42,964 nt of DNA. Origin: Gemmatimonadota bacterium. Lineage in GTDB: Bacteria; Gemmatimonadota; Gemmatimonadetes; Gemmatimonadales; Gemmatimonadaceae. The stretch lies in NCBI GenBank assembly GCA_947471365.1, contig CANIWQ010000008.1, forward strand, positions 1-42,964. The letters are read 5' to 3'. The position numbers and the translations under genes were made by a program. Positions 1 to 9,334 of this stretch are shown here, piece by piece. Every line of letters begins with the position of its first letter. Positions within the stretch are counted from its first letter, which is position 1. The notes under the pieces were generated by a model. That model did not search any database. It was not told the origin of the DNA and saw nothing but the letters and a program-made list of their open reading frames with translations.

Positions 1-2692
1 CACCGCGATAGTCGAGCAACGCCGTGAAGCGCAGGCGACGGTCGAGTACTTCGATGCCCGTGTTCAACGTCACCGTCTTACGCGGGGCGCTGTACGCGCG
101 GAGCGTCACGGCCGTGTCCACGAACACTTCGTTCAGGTTCGGATCGGCGCTATACGTGAGAATGCCGTCCTTGTTCTTGTCGTTCCAGCCGGTGATGTGC
201 TTGGCCCAGAGCCCAAACAACGGCGAGCCTTCCACCGCACGCGTGGTGGTGCCAATCTGCGGCGGCGTGCCGCCCAAGCTCACCAGCTTGTTCGAGTTCA
301 TCGACGCACTCAACGTCACGTCAATGCCCAGCGCGCGACGGTCCACCAACTGCGCGTTGATCGACCCTTCCAAGCCTTCGTTCGTCACCGAACCAAGGTT
401 GCGGCGCACGCTGGAGGCGGCGCCTGCCGACGGAGCGACGATCGCCGAGATCAGCGCGTCCTTCGTCTTCTTGGCGTAATACGTCAGTTCAAAGTTGACG
501 GCGCCCTTCAAAAGACGCGCTTCAAAGCCGACTTCCGTCTCGGTCGTCTGCTCTGGTTTCAAATCGCTGTTGCCGAGCGCCGAGAACACCACGCCGGGCT
601 GGTCCGTGCCGCGAACATTGGCCGTCGTCGCGCCAAACGTACGCAAGGCATCGAGCGGTCCGGGCTGCACGCCCGACGATCCGAACGCCGCGCGCAAACG
701 GAAGTTGTCAATCTGGAGCACCTTCGGCATGTGGAACCACGGCTCATCCGAGATGACCCACGAGGCGCTCGCCTTCGGGTAGAAAATGCTCTGGAAGTTC
801 GTACCGAACGCGCTGTTCTGGTCGGTGCGCACCGCGAGCGTCAAGTACAAACGGTCGCGAATGGCCAGCTGTTCTTCCAGGAACTGCCCGAGCGTGCGCT
901 GCGGCACGTACGAGTTGGTCACCGAGATGATCGTACCGGCCGGCGGCGTCTGCGTGCCCGGGGCCAGCACGGAGCCCTGCGCACCGTCGCCATCGCGGCG
1001 GAAATCCACATACTGAATACCGAGCGTGGACTTCAGGACGAGCGCATTGAGGAAGCTATTCGTCGCGGTCGCCGAGAAGTTGGCGGTAAAGTTGCGATCG
1101 TTGAAGCGATAGTTATTCGCGAAACCGGTGCGGTAGGTCGCCGTGATGGGCGGACCTTCACCACGGAAGAGCAGATTCTGCTCCAACCGGTCGGTGAGAT
1201 CGTTGCCAATGTCGGCGCGCATCTGCAACCAACTGGTCGGGCGGAAGTTGATATTGGCCGACGCAATAAAGCGATTGATCGACTGCTCCACCTTTTCCTG
1301 ATAGGTGAAGCCCGGCGTCCACGCACGATAGCCATGCAACGGCGTGCCGATCGTGGCCACCGTCCCGTTCGTGGAGTAGCCCGGACCGCCAAAGCCCTGC
1401 GACCCGAGTCCCGCCGTGGCGTTCGATGCCTGCAGCAGGTACGTGTCGCCCATCGTGATGCCCGTGCTCACCGTAATGTCGAGCTTCGAGTTAATGGCCG
1501 CGCTCAGGTTCGCGCGCACACCGGTCTGGTCGAGCTGGTTCGGATGTTCCATCCACTTCCGAATCGGCTGCGCCATCGTATCGAGCATCCTGGTTTCGAA
1601 GTTCGGCAGCTTGAACACGCCGGTCTCCGTCTGACGCGTGAACGCCACATAGTACCGCAGCGCCTCGCTCCCGCCGCTCACCTGCGCGCCCAGCTCCAGT
1701 CGATGCCCCATGCCCAGCGGCGTCGCTTCGGGATCCTTCAAGGGCGAATACTGACGCAGGCTGTCCTTCACGCACGAACCAGCTGAGATCAACGGCAGGC
1801 CGCACTCACGGTACGCCGTCAGCCCCGGCGTGTGGCCGGCAATCGTGTAGTTCCACGGATACGGGTTGCGGTCGACCAGCGCGCCGTCTTCCACAAACGT
1901 GCTCCACTTCGCGGCACCGGCGCGTCCCTTCTTGGTGGTAATCACCACCACGCCGTTCGCCGCGTCCGTGCCATACAGCGTCGCCGCCGACGGCCCCTTC
2001 ACGATTTCAATGTTCTCGATGTCTTCCGGATTGATGTCGCCCGTGCGGCCGGCCTGTGCGTCGCCGGTGAACAGCGACGTCTGGCTGCCGCCGGTCATCC
2101 GTACGCCGTCGATCACGTAGATCGGGTCGTTCGTCAGACTGAGCGAGCTCGTGCCGCGAATACGAATGCGCGACCCCGAACCGGTCTGCGTGCTCGGCGT
2201 GACCAACACGCCCGGCGTACGCGAGTTCAGGAGGTCGTTCATGTTCGTGATTGGCGAGTTCTCCTTCAACTTCGCCACGTCAATCGACGCCACGGCATTG
2301 CCGATTTCCACGCGGCGGGTTTCGCCGGTCGCCGTCGTCACCACCGGCGTCAGGTTCACGGCGACCGCGCTCAGCACCACGTCCACCGCGAGCGTCTGCC
2401 CCGCCGTCACGGTGATCGTCTGCTTCTGCTCGCCATAGCCCACGCGCAACACGCGCAGCGTCTGCGTTCCCGTAGGAACCGACTTCAACGTCGCCTTGCC
2501 GTCAGCGCCGGTCAGGGCACCGAGGTTCGTGCCCACGACGGCCACCTGGGCCTGTTCGATAGGGCGCGTGCCTTCGCGCACGGTAACGGTCACGCTGCCT
2601 TGTGCAGCCGCGGCGGATGCGCAGAAACCGAGCGCGAGCAGAGCTCGCGATACGGTCCCAGCAATCCGCGTCCAGGGTGGTGGCCTGTGCAT
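1..2692 (-). CDS. SusC/RagA-family TonB-linked outer membrane receptor (C-terminus beyond window)
   Basis: This is the N-terminal ~897 residues of an outer membrane active transporter; the frame is open to the left edge, so the rest of the barrel lies outside. Translated from ATG at 2692 it has a signal peptide (about residues 1-30, ending in an Ala-rich stretch before QGSVTV). Next is a carboxypeptidase-regulatory beta-sandwich (about 33-110, with PIEQAQVAVVGTNLGAL and later GYGEQKQTI). The plug domain (about 120-235) carries DLLNSRTPGVLV, RIRIRGTSSL, YVIDGVRM and the IEIVKGPSAATLYG motif typical of SusC. Beta-barrel sequence follows. The family imports glycans or other large ligands with TonB energy, usually with a SusD lipoprotein encoded next downstream, which here would be left of base 1. 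An AGAGG ribosome site lies 7 nt before the ATG. The substrate cannot be told. Confidence 0.93.
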   Translation of the reverse strand, partial: MHRPPPWTRIAGTVSRALLALGFCASAAAAQGSVTVTVREGTRPIEQAQVAVVGTNLGALTGADGKATLKSVPTGTQTLRVLRVGYGEQKQTITVTAGQTLAVDVVLSAVAVNLTPVVTTATGETRRVEIGNAVASIDVAKLKENSPITNMNDLLNSRTPGVLVTPSTQTGSGSRIRIRGTSSLSLTNDPIYVIDGVRMTGGSQTSLFTGDAQAGRTGDINPEDIENIEIVKGPSAATLYGTDAANGVVVITTKKGRAGAAKWSTFVEDGALVDRNPYPWNYTIAGHTPGLTAYRECGLPLISAGSCVKDSLRQYSPLKDPEATPLGMGHRLELGAQVSGGSEALRYYVAFTRQTETGVFKLPNFETRMLDTMAQPIRKWMEHPNQLDQTGVRANLSAAINSKLDITVSTGITMGDTYLLQASNATAGLGSQGFGGPGYSTNGTVATIGTPLHGYRAWTPGFTYQEKVEQSINRFIASANINFRPTSWLQMRADIGNDLTDRLEQNLLFRGEGPPITATYRTGFANNYRFNDRNFTANFSATATNSFLNALVLKSTLGIQYVDFRRDGDGAQGSVLAPGTQTPPAGTIISVTNSYVPQRTLGQFLEEQLAIRDRLYLTLAVRTDQNSAFGTNFQSIFYPKASASWVISDEPWFHMPKVLQIDNFRLRAAFGSSGVQPGPLDALRTFGATTANVRGTDQPGVVFSALGNSDLKPEQTTETEVGFEARLLKGAVNFELTYYAKKTKDALISAIVAPSAGAASSVRRNLGSVTNEGLEGSINAQLVDRRALGIDVTLSASMNSNKLVSLGGTPPQIGTTTRAVEGSPLFGLWAKHITGWNDKNKDGILTYSADPNLNEVFVDTAVTLRAYSAPRKTVTLNTGIEVLDRRLRFTALLDYRG

Positions 2693-2902
2693 GCGGGTCC
2701 TCTCAAAGTCTGGGGAACGCCGGCACGAAGCTGAGCCGGCGGACAAACAACTTCCTGATCTGCGAAACAACGCACCGCCGGAGCAAAATGTTCACTCCCG
2801 ACAGCACCGCGTACCTCGCTGAACCCGCAGCGGTCACAACAGTGGCACTTCAGTACGCATTTGTAGCGCTTGGGGCCACCAAGAGAAGCCACAAAGTCCC
2901 AA

Positions 2903-2938
2903 AAAAGGGGGCGACCGCATCGGCGGTCGCCCCCTTTT
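2903..2938 (-). terminator. Intrinsic terminator after ald
   Basis: A perfect GC-rich inverted repeat (arms AAAAGGGGGCGACCGC and its complement) with a tiny loop is followed on the minus strand by TTTTTT. It sits about 105 nt past the ald stop and upstream of the SusC-like gene, so it closes the long minus-strand block. The remaining bases between ald and the receptor (2693-2902 and 2939-3042) show no gene; they presumably hold the receptor promoter, which I could not pinpoint. Confidence 0.9.
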
Positions 2939-3042
2939 GCCGCTGATCGCAGCACCAACGCCCTTATCCCCCGCTTATCCCCCGGGGTCCATCGCCCGTG
3001 GCTGGGCCCTGCCCCATCAATCTGGAGGCAGACGCCGCAATA

Positions 3043-4158
3043 TCAGCCGACGAACTTGCCGGGCTCGTGGTATTCCATCCCAAACGCCTCGGCTACGCCA
3101 CGGTAGGTGATCTTGCCATCCGTCACGTTCAGCCCCTTCAGCAGCGCCGGATCGTCGCGGAGCGCCTGCTTCCATCCCTTGTTCGCCAGCTTGAGCGCGT
3201 ACGGGAAGGTTGCGTTCGTCAGCGCCAGCGTCGACGTGCGCGGCACGCCGCCCGGCATGTTCGCCACACCGTAGTGAATGATGCCGTCCACCGTGTACAC
3301 CGGATTCTCGTGCGTCGTCGCGTGAATCGTTTCCACGCAACCGCCCTGATCGATCGCGACGTCTACAATCACCGAGCCGGGGCGCATCAGCTTCAGGTCT
3401 TCCTTGCGAAGCAGCTTCGGCGCCTTGGCGCCCGGAATCAGCACGCCGCCCACCACGAGATCAGCGGTCGAAATCTGCTCGAGAATGTTGTGGCGGTTCG
3501 AATAAATGCACGTCACGTTCGCCGGCATCACATCGCTCAGGTAGCGCAGGCGCGGCAGCGACAGATCGAGGATCGTGACCTTGGCGCCCATGCCCGCCGC
3601 CATCTTGGCCGCATTGATGCCAACAATACCGCCGCCGAGCACCACCACCTTGGCCGGCGGAACGCCGGGAACGCCGCCGAGCAACACACCGCGACCGCCA
3701 TACAACTTCTCGAGATACTTGGCGCCTTCCTGAACCGCCATGCGGCCGGCGACTTCCGACATCGGAATCAGCAGCGGCAACTCCCCATTGGACGATTCCA
3801 CGGTCTCGTACGCAATGCAGGTGGCGCCGGTGTCCATATGCGCCTTGGTCAGCTTTTCGTCGGCGGCAAAGTGGAAGTACGTAAACACCGTCTGCCCCTT
3901 CTTCATGCGGGGCCATTCCACGGCGATCGGTTCCTTCACCTTAACAATCATGTCGGCCTGCGCCCACACCGCATCGGCGTCCGCACCGATCGTGGCGCCC
4001 ACCGCCGTAAACTGCTCGTCGCTAAAACCGCTGCCCAAGCCGGCGCCCGCTTCGACCATCACCGCGTGGCCGGCCGACACGAGGGCTTCGGCACCAGCGG
4101 GGACGAGCGAGATACGATTCTCATTCGTCTTGATTTCCTTCGGAATTCCGATCTTCAT
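3043..4158 (-). CDS. ald: Alanine dehydrogenase
   Basis: This enzyme makes pyruvate, ammonia and NADH from L-alanine and NAD+, or runs in reverse. The 371-residue length is normal for the family. It opens with the classic MKIGIPKEIK. The substrate-binding Lys (in IVKVKEP, about residue 75) and catalytic His (in FTYFHFA, about 96) are present. The Rossmann fingerprint VVLGGGIVGINAAKMAAGMG lies near residue 170, and the C-terminal VDGIIHYGVANMPGGVPRT segment is characteristic. The gene starts 14 nt after the M16 protease stop, with no terminator or clear promoter between, so it is probably co-transcribed with it and ends at the strong terminator at 2903-2938. Confidence 0.97.
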   Translation of the reverse strand: MKIGIPKEIKTNENRISLVPAGAEALVSAGHAVMVEAGAGLGSGFSDEQFTAVGATIGADADAVWAQADMIVKVKEPIAVEWPRMKKGQTVFTYFHFAADEKLTKAHMDTGATCIAYETVESSNGELPLLIPMSEVAGRMAVQEGAKYLEKLYGGRGVLLGGVPGVPPAKVVVLGGGIVGINAAKMAAGMGAKVTILDLSLPRLRYLSDVMPANVTCIYSNRHNILEQISTADLVVGGVLIPGAKAPKLLRKEDLKLMRPGSVIVDVAIDQGGCVETIHATTHENPVYTVDGIIHYGVANMPGGVPRTSTLALTNATFPYALKLANKGWKQALRDDPALLKGLNVTDGKITYRGVAEAFGMEYHEPGKFVG

Positions 4159-4172
4159 GATGTCTGTTTAGC

Positions 4173-5468
4173 TCAAGTAAGGGTGTTGTCTCGCCACGGC
4201 CCGAGACTCACCAACGTCTGCCGCTCGGGCCCGAAAAAGGACGCGCACACCGCTCGCGCGTCGTCCTCCGTGATGGCGTCGATCTTCGCGAGCACTCCGT
4301 CGAGTGGCACAAAAGGCTCGTTGAACAACTCAACCGCCGCCGCACGGTACATCCGGCTCGTCACCCCTTCCATCGACAAGGTGATCTGCCCCTTCAACTG
4401 CTGTTTCCCCATCTGCAGCTCGGCCGCTCCAACGCCCTCGGTCGCGATCCGCGCCAACTCGACGCGCACCGCATCCACCGCTTGTGCCGCACTCTCGGGA
4501 GCCGTCGCGAGATACACACCGTGCGTGCCGGTGTCGAGGTTGAACGATTGAAATGTATACACATTGTAGGCGAGGCCTAGCTCTTCACGAAGCCGCTGAA
4601 AAAGCCGCGAGCTCATCCCGCCCCCCAACAGCGTATTCACCAGCATCAGCGTGTGCCGGCGCGGGTCAGCGTGCGATACCGTCTCGCTACCGAACACCAA
4701 GTGCACCTGCTGCCCCTCGCGCTCTACATGGCGCGTCACGGGCGGCATCGCCGACACCGGCGGAGCGGTGAGCCGCTCGCTGCTCCCCGTCTTCACATCC
4801 GCCCAGCCAGTCGAGCCGAGAATGTCCACCAATGCCGCGTGTTCCACATTGCCGCTCGCCGCCACCACCATCTGCGGCGGATGGTACGCACGCTCGTGCA
4901 GCCCACGGATGACGGAGAGCGGCATCGCCGACACCGTGTCACGCGTGCCGAGAATCGAATACCCATACGGGTGCGTGCCCCAGAGGGCCTCGTTGTGCAT
5001 CTCAAACACGAGGTCGTCGGGCGTGTCGTCCACCATCGAGATCTCCTCGAGGACGACCTTGCGCTCCATTTTGAGATCGGATTCGCGCAACAGCGGGCGA
5101 AACACCACGTCGGCAATCACATCCGCCGCCTGCGGCAAATGCTCGTCGAGCACCCGCGCCTGAAAACAGGTGTGTTCGCGCGCGGTATACGCATCGAGCG
5201 ACCCGCCGAGCGCCTCGAGCGACGACGCAATGTCGTGCGCGGAACGGCCTTGGGTGCCCTTGAAGACCATATGCTCGAGCAGGTGCGACACGCCCATATC
5301 GGCGCGCGACTCGTGAATCGACGCGGCGCGCACCCACGCCCCCATAGCAATCGACCGTACCCCCGGAATGTGCTCCGAGACTACGGTCAATCCGTTATCG
5401 AAGACGGTGCGCTCTACCCCCCGCTCCGTCGGGCGGACGTCGGCGAGGGGCTGAGAGCCTTGGGCCAC
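4173..5468 (-). CDS. M16 family zinc metallopeptidase (processing-peptidase-like)
   Basis: This is an insulinase/pitrilysin-type zinc peptidase related to mitochondrial processing peptidase beta. The inverted zinc motif HxxEH is intact as HLLEH, with the distal Glu in the following EEISMVDD region. The C-terminal domain contains LGGGMSSRLFQRLREELGLAY, the family's substrate-binding signature. An open frame extends to ATG 5546, but that start would overlap pnp by 74 nt with low-complexity Ala/Val sequence. GTG at 5468 lies 4 nt past the pnp TAG with GGAGA about 10 nt upstream, so I chose it (431 residues, usual for the bacterial single-chain form). No signal peptide is apparent from this start, suggesting a cytoplasmic protein. 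The order pnp then M16 peptidase is common in bacteria. Confidence 0.9.
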   Translation of the reverse strand: MAQGSQPLADVRPTERGVERTVFDNGLTVVSEHIPGVRSIAMGAWVRAASIHESRADMGVSHLLEHMVFKGTQGRSAHDIASSLEALGGSLDAYTAREHTCFQARVLDEHLPQAADVIADVVFRPLLRESDLKMERKVVLEEISMVDDTPDDLVFEMHNEALWGTHPYGYSILGTRDTVSAMPLSVIRGLHERAYHPPQMVVAASGNVEHAALVDILGSTGWADVKTGSSERLTAPPVSAMPPVTRHVEREGQQVHLVFGSETVSHADPRRHTLMLVNTLLGGGMSSRLFQRLREELGLAYNVYTFQSFNLDTGTHGVYLATAPESAAQAVDAVRVELARIATEGVGAAELQMGKQQLKGQITLSMEGVTSRMYRAAAVELFNEPFVPLDGVLAKIDAITEDDARAVCASFFGPERQTLVSLGPWRDNTLT

Positions 5469-5472
5469 GGCG

Positions 5473-7743
5473 CTAGCGGTCTCCGCGACCGCGGCCGCCA
5501 CCACCACGCCCACCGCGACTGCCGCCACGTCCCCCGCGGTCTTCACGCGGGGCGCTCTCGCCGTCCGCGGACGATGCGTCCGGAGCCGTATCGCCTTCGG
5601 CGTACGACGACGACTCGACAGCCGGCGCAGCCGTTCCGGCCCCGGCTTCGTCCGCGCCCGGCTTCGGCACCAGCGCCTTCATCGACAGACGCAGACGGCC
5701 ACGCTCGTCGCGCTCAATGAGCTTGACCTTCACGCGGTCGCCCTTCTTGACCACGTCTTCGGTCTTTTCGGTGCGGCCCCACTGGAGTTCAGAGATGTGC
5801 ACGAGGCCTTCGGTGCCCGGCATGATTTCGACGAACGCGCCAAACGCGGTCGTGCTCTTCACCGGACCTTCGTACGTCTCGCCCACAATCGGCTCAGCGG
5901 TAATCGCCTGCACCATTTGACGCGCGCGCTCCATCGACTCGCTGCCCACAGCGGAAATCGTGACCAACCCGCTGTCGTCCACGGTGAGTTCGGCGCCCGT
6001 CTCGTCCTGAATGCCGCGAATGTTCTTGCCCTTGGGACCGATCAGCTCACCGATCTTCTCGGGGTTGATCTGCACCGTGATGATACGCGGCGCCCACGGC
6101 GACATCTCGCTCTTGGGCTCCGCCATCACCTTGTCCATCTCGCCGAGGATGTGCAGGCGGCCCAGCTTCGCCTGCGCCAACGCCTCTTGCATGAGGCTGA
6201 TCTCAAGGCCCTGAATCTTGATGTCCATCTGAATGGACGTAATGCCGTTCTTGGTCCCCGCCACCTTGAAGTCCATGTCGCCGAGATGATCTTCGGTGCC
6301 CAGGATGTCAGTGAGGATCGCGTACTTCTTCCCTTCCTTGATGAGCCCCATCGCCACACCGGCGACGGCACCCTTCATCGGCACGCCCGCATCAAACAGC
6401 GAGAGCGAGCCGCCGCACACTGAGGCCATCGAGCTCGATCCGTTGGACTCAAGCACGTCAGACACAATGCGGATGGTGTACGGGAATTCGTCGAACGCCG
6501 GCAACACACCCATCAGGGCGCGCTCGGCGAGGTTGCCGTGGCCGATTTCGCGGCGGCTGGTGCCGCGCATCGGACGCACTTCACCGGTCGAGAACGGCGG
6601 GAAGTTGTAATGGAGCATGAACGACTTGGTCGTTTCCTTGGCCACGTCGATGCTGTCCACACGCTGCGCGTCGCTGGCGGTGCCGAGCGTCGCGGCCACG
6701 AGCGCCTGCGTCTGGCCACGCGTAAAGAGCGCCGAGCCGTGGGCACGCGGCAGCAGGCCGGTGTCGATGGAGATGGCGCGCACTTCGGTCGGCTTCCGGC
6801 CGTCCACGCGCAGTCCCGTGTCCAACACCTGATCGCGCAGCACGCGGTACTCGATGTCGCCGAGCACGGCGCCAATGAAGCTGTGCTGATCTTCGGGCAG
6901 TTCGGCCTTCAGCGTTTCCTTGACGGCATCCTTCACCGCTTCGACCGCCTGCACGCGCGTCTGCTTGTCCTTCTGGTTGATCGCCGCGACGATCTTCTTT
7001 TCGGCTTCCTTGGTGACGCGCTTGACGACAGCGTCCGGCGTCTCCGTCTTGTTCCACGTCATCTTCTCTTCGCGGCCCTTGCCGAGCAGCTCTTCCTGCA
7101 TCGCAATGAGCTCACGAATGCCGCCCTGCGCGATGCCGATCGCTTCGACCACATCGTCTTCTGAAATCTCGAGCGCGCCGCCCTCGACCATGACGATCGA
7201 GTCCTGCGAGCCAGCGACCACGAGTTCCAGGTCGGAGTATTCGAGTTGCTGGAACGTGGGGTTGAGTACCCAGTTTCCCTGCACGCGGCCCACGCGCACG
7301 CTGGCAATCGGCGCCAAGAACGGAATCTTCGACGCGTTGAGCGCAAAGCTCGCCGCCATCAGGCCGAGCATGTCGGCATCGTTTTCTTGATCGGCCGAGA
7401 TCACGTACAGGAAGACCTGCACTTCATTCTGGAACCCTTCCGGAAAGAGCGGCCGGATCGAGCGGTCGATGATGCGGCACGACAGAATTTCGTCGTCGTG
7501 CGGGCGTCCTTCGCGCTTGAGGAAGCCACCCGGGATCTTGCCGGCGGCATACGTCTTTTCTTTGTACTCGACGGTGAGCGGGAAGAAGGGCAGCGTGCTC
7601 CTCTTGGGGCTCACGGTCACGGCGGCGAGCACCATCGTGTCGCCAAAGCGGACAAGCGCGGAACCCGCAGCCTGCTTCGCCATGCGCCCAGTCTCGATAA
7701 TGAGAGGGCGGCCGGCAAAGGTCCGTTCAATGCGATGCATCAT
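5473..7743 (-). CDS. pnp: Polynucleotide phosphorylase
   Basis: This is a 3'-to-5' phosphorolytic exoribonuclease, a core part of RNA turnover. The product is about 756 residues: two RNase PH folds (the first starting RIERTFAGRPLIIETGRMAKQ; the second around VDGRKPTEVRAISIDTGLLPRAHGS), a KH domain (PEKIGELIGPKGKNIRGIQ) and an S1 domain (YEGPVKSTTAFGAFVEIMPG). It then has an unusual acidic/Ala-rich linker of about 45 residues and an Arg-Gly-Gly-rich end. ATG 7743 or 7740 (MMHRIERTF) matches the family N-terminus; the frame extends to GTG 7767 with no added homology. It follows rpsO with a hairpin between, the arrangement known from many bacteria. Confidence 0.97.
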   Translation of the reverse strand: MMHRIERTFAGRPLIIETGRMAKQAAGSALVRFGDTMVLAAVTVSPKRSTLPFFPLTVEYKEKTYAAGKIPGGFLKREGRPHDDEILSCRIIDRSIRPLFPEGFQNEVQVFLYVISADQENDADMLGLMAASFALNASKIPFLAPIASVRVGRVQGNWVLNPTFQQLEYSDLELVVAGSQDSIVMVEGGALEISEDDVVEAIGIAQGGIRELIAMQEELLGKGREEKMTWNKTETPDAVVKRVTKEAEKKIVAAINQKDKQTRVQAVEAVKDAVKETLKAELPEDQHSFIGAVLGDIEYRVLRDQVLDTGLRVDGRKPTEVRAISIDTGLLPRAHGSALFTRGQTQALVAATLGTASDAQRVDSIDVAKETTKSFMLHYNFPPFSTGEVRPMRGTSRREIGHGNLAERALMGVLPAFDEFPYTIRIVSDVLESNGSSSMASVCGGSLSLFDAGVPMKGAVAGVAMGLIKEGKKYAILTDILGTEDHLGDMDFKVAGTKNGITSIQMDIKIQGLEISLMQEALAQAKLGRLHILGEMDKVMAEPKSEMSPWAPRIITVQINPEKIGELIGPKGKNIRGIQDETGAELTVDDSGLVTISAVGSESMERARQMVQAITAEPIVGETYEGPVKSTTAFGAFVEIMPGTEGLVHISELQWGRTEKTEDVVKKGDRVKVKLIERDERGRLRLSMKALVPKPGADEAGAGTAAPAVESSSYAEGDTAPDASSADGESAPREDRGGRGGSRGGRGGGGRGRGDR

Positions 7744-7763
7744 TCTCTGTTCTCGTAGTTGAA

Positions 7764-7807
7764 ACACAAAACGCGCGGTCCGCAGAGGGCGGCCGCGCGA
7801 TTCGTGT
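7764..7807 (-). other. Hairpin in the rpsO-pnp intergenic region
   Basis: The arms CGCGCGG (7772-7778) and CCGCGCG (7793-7799) pair, with an inner CCGC/GCGG stem and outer ACAC/GTGT pairs. On the minus strand the G+C stem is followed by TTTTGTGTTT. It may be a weak or partial terminator for rpsO, or a processing site such as the RNase III site that controls pnp in enterobacteria. The fold is read directly from the sequence; the role is inferred. Confidence 0.6.
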
Positions 7808-7818
7808 CATACAGTGTT

Positions 7819-8079
7819 CTAGTAACGGAGGCCAAGATCGGAAATAATCTTCCGATAGCTCTCGACATCCGTGCGCTTCATATAGTCAAGCAAGCGACGA
7901 CGCTTGCTCACCATCTTGAGGAGCCCGCGGCGCCCGTGGTGATCCTTGGCGTGCTTGCGGAAGTGATCAGTCAAATAGTTGATCCGTTCCGTGAGCACTG
8001 CCACCTGCACCTGGGACGAGCCTGTGTCGGTCTCGTGCTGGCGATTTTTTTCGATCGCCGCTGTCTTTGAGAATGCCAT
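7819..8079 (-). CDS. rpsO: 30S ribosomal protein S15
   Basis: This small-subunit primary binding protein contacts 16S rRNA helices 20-22 and bridge B4. It is 86 residues, close to the usual 88-89. The family signatures are clear: [36 protein letters not shown] and the C-terminal [15 protein letters not shown] 8079 is preceded by AAAGGG at good spacing. It stands between rseP and pnp and has its own likely promoter (8124-8152). Confidence 0.98.
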   Translation of the reverse strand: MAFSKTAAIEKNRQHETDTGSSQVQVAVLTERINYLTDHFRKHAKDHHGRRGLLKMVSKRRRLLDYMKRTDVESYRKIISDLGLRY

Positions 8080-8123
8080 TTTCCCTTTCTGAGTCCCTGA
8101 GCGTTATTCCGTTGTAGCATAAG

Positions 8124-8152
8124 AACATAACCGTATTTTCCGCGACTGTAAA
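8124..8152 (-). promoter_or_regulatory. Candidate sigma-70-type promoter for rpsO(-pnp)
   Basis: On the minus strand, TTTACA (8152-8147) and TATGTT (8129-8124) are separated by 17 bp. The predicted start near 8117 gives a leader of about 38 nt ending in AAAGGG before the rpsO ATG. The element lies just past the rseP stop (8165). The match is by eye only. Confidence 0.55.
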
Positions 8153-8164
8153 GGGGGCGGCTCC

Positions 8165-9334
8165 CTAGCGTATCAGGCTGAGCACCAACGACTTGAGATC
8201 GTTGAACATCACCGTGACGAACAAAAGCCCGACCACCGCGATCCCGACCCGCATGACCCACTCTCGGCTCCGCTCCCCAAAGGGCTTCCCGCGCACTCCC
8301 TCGGCCACCGTCATCAGCACCTGCCCACCATCGAGCAAGGGAATGGGCAACAGGTTCAGAACCGCGAGGTTGATGCTCAAAAAAGCAATGAGCGAAAAGA
8401 GCGGCTCCAACCCCGTCTTGGCCGCTGCCACCGAGGTACGGGCGATGGCAATCGGCCCGCCTAGCGTCGCGACACTGACCGACCCTCGGAATAGCCCGCC
8501 CAGCACCCCAACCACCGCCCCGCCCATCTGCCACGTCGCGTGCCAGCCGGTGGCCACGGACTCCCCGAAGCTCAGAGGCTCCGACGCCGTCGTGGGCCGT
8601 GGAAATGCGCCGATGCGTCCCACGGGGCCCGCCTTCCCCGTCATCGGGTCCGCCGCCGTATCTGTCTTCGGCACCATCACCAACGACTCGTGCGTGCCGC
8701 CGCGGACCACGTCCAGCGTCAGCGCGCGTCCTGGGCTTCGACTCACGCGAGCCGTGAGCTCCGACCAGTTCTTCACCGGCGAGCCATCCACGGCCGCAAT
8801 GCTATCGCCGCCGCGGAGCCCTGCCATCACCGCTGGGTAGCCCGGTATCACCGAATCGATCACCGCTGGCACGTACCGCCGTCCATTCACTGCAAAAATG
8901 CCGGTAGAGACCGTGATCGTGAGCACGACATTCATCACGACGCCAGCGAGCAGAATCACCACGCGCTGCCACGTGGCCTTGGACTCAAACCACCGATCGC
9001 TCGGCACCGGTTTGGGGCCGTGCGGCACCATCGCCTCGGGATCCCAGTTCGGATCGAGTGCGGCCCCTTCCGCGACGGTTTCGTTTCCGCCCTCAAGCAT
9101 CGACGCGGTTTCGTCGTCGCGTGAGGCCATGCGCACATAGCCGCCGATGGGCAACCACGAGATGACGTATTCTGTTTCGCCACCGCGCGGCCGCCAGCGG
9201 AAAATCGGACTCCCCCACCCCAGCGAAAATCGCGGCGCATACACGCCCACGCTCTTGGCGGCCAGAAAATGTCCGAGTTCGTGGACGAACACCACGACGC
9301 CGAGCACGACGAGCGGTGCCAGCCAGGCCAGCAT
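8165..9334 (-). CDS. rseP: RIP metalloprotease RseP (site-2 protease, M50)
   Basis: This is an inner-membrane zinc protease that cleaves transmembrane anti-sigma factors and signal-peptide remnants. The 389 residues begin with a membrane helix containing the HExxH motif (HELGH, residues 18-22). A PDZ domain follows (around PAVMAGLRGGDSIAAVDGSPVKNW). The second zinc-ligand motif, LNLLPIPLLDGGQ, lies in a later helix, and the C-terminal helix ends IAVVGLLFVTVMFND. Its ATG overlaps the dxr stop (TGATG at 9332-9336). Position after dxr in the uppS-cdsA-dxr-rseP run is conserved across bacteria and supports the call. Confidence 0.96.
   Translation of the reverse strand: MLAWLAPLVVLGVVVFVHELGHFLAAKSVGVYAPRFSLGWGSPIFRWRPRGGETEYVISWLPIGGYVRMASRDDETASMLEGGNETVAEGAALDPNWDPEAMVPHGPKPVPSDRWFESKATWQRVVILLAGVVMNVVLTITVSTGIFAVNGRRYVPAVIDSVIPGYPAVMAGLRGGDSIAAVDGSPVKNWSELTARVSRSPGRALTLDVVRGGTHESLVMVPKTDTAADPMTGKAGPVGRIGAFPRPTTASEPLSFGESVATGWHATWQMGGAVVGVLGGLFRGSVSVATLGGPIAIARTSVAAAKTGLEPLFSLIAFLSINLAVLNLLPIPLLDGGQVLMTVAEGVRGKPFGERSREWVMRVGIAVVGLLFVTVMFNDLKSLVLSLIR

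Noticed and set aside
197-1786. 529-codon plus-strand open frame at the left edge
   Set aside because: It is antisense to the SusC-like receptor, whose minus-strand translation shows clear plug and barrel sequence; composition is typical of shadow frames.
2998-4551. 517-codon plus-strand open frame across ald and the M16 gene
   Set aside because: It spans the ends of two well-identified minus-strand genes and has no domain signature.
5469-5546. ATG 5546 as start of the M16 peptidase
   Set aside because: It would overlap pnp by 74 nt with Ala/Val low-complexity sequence not typical of the family. GTG 5468 just after the pnp stop has a GGAGA site.
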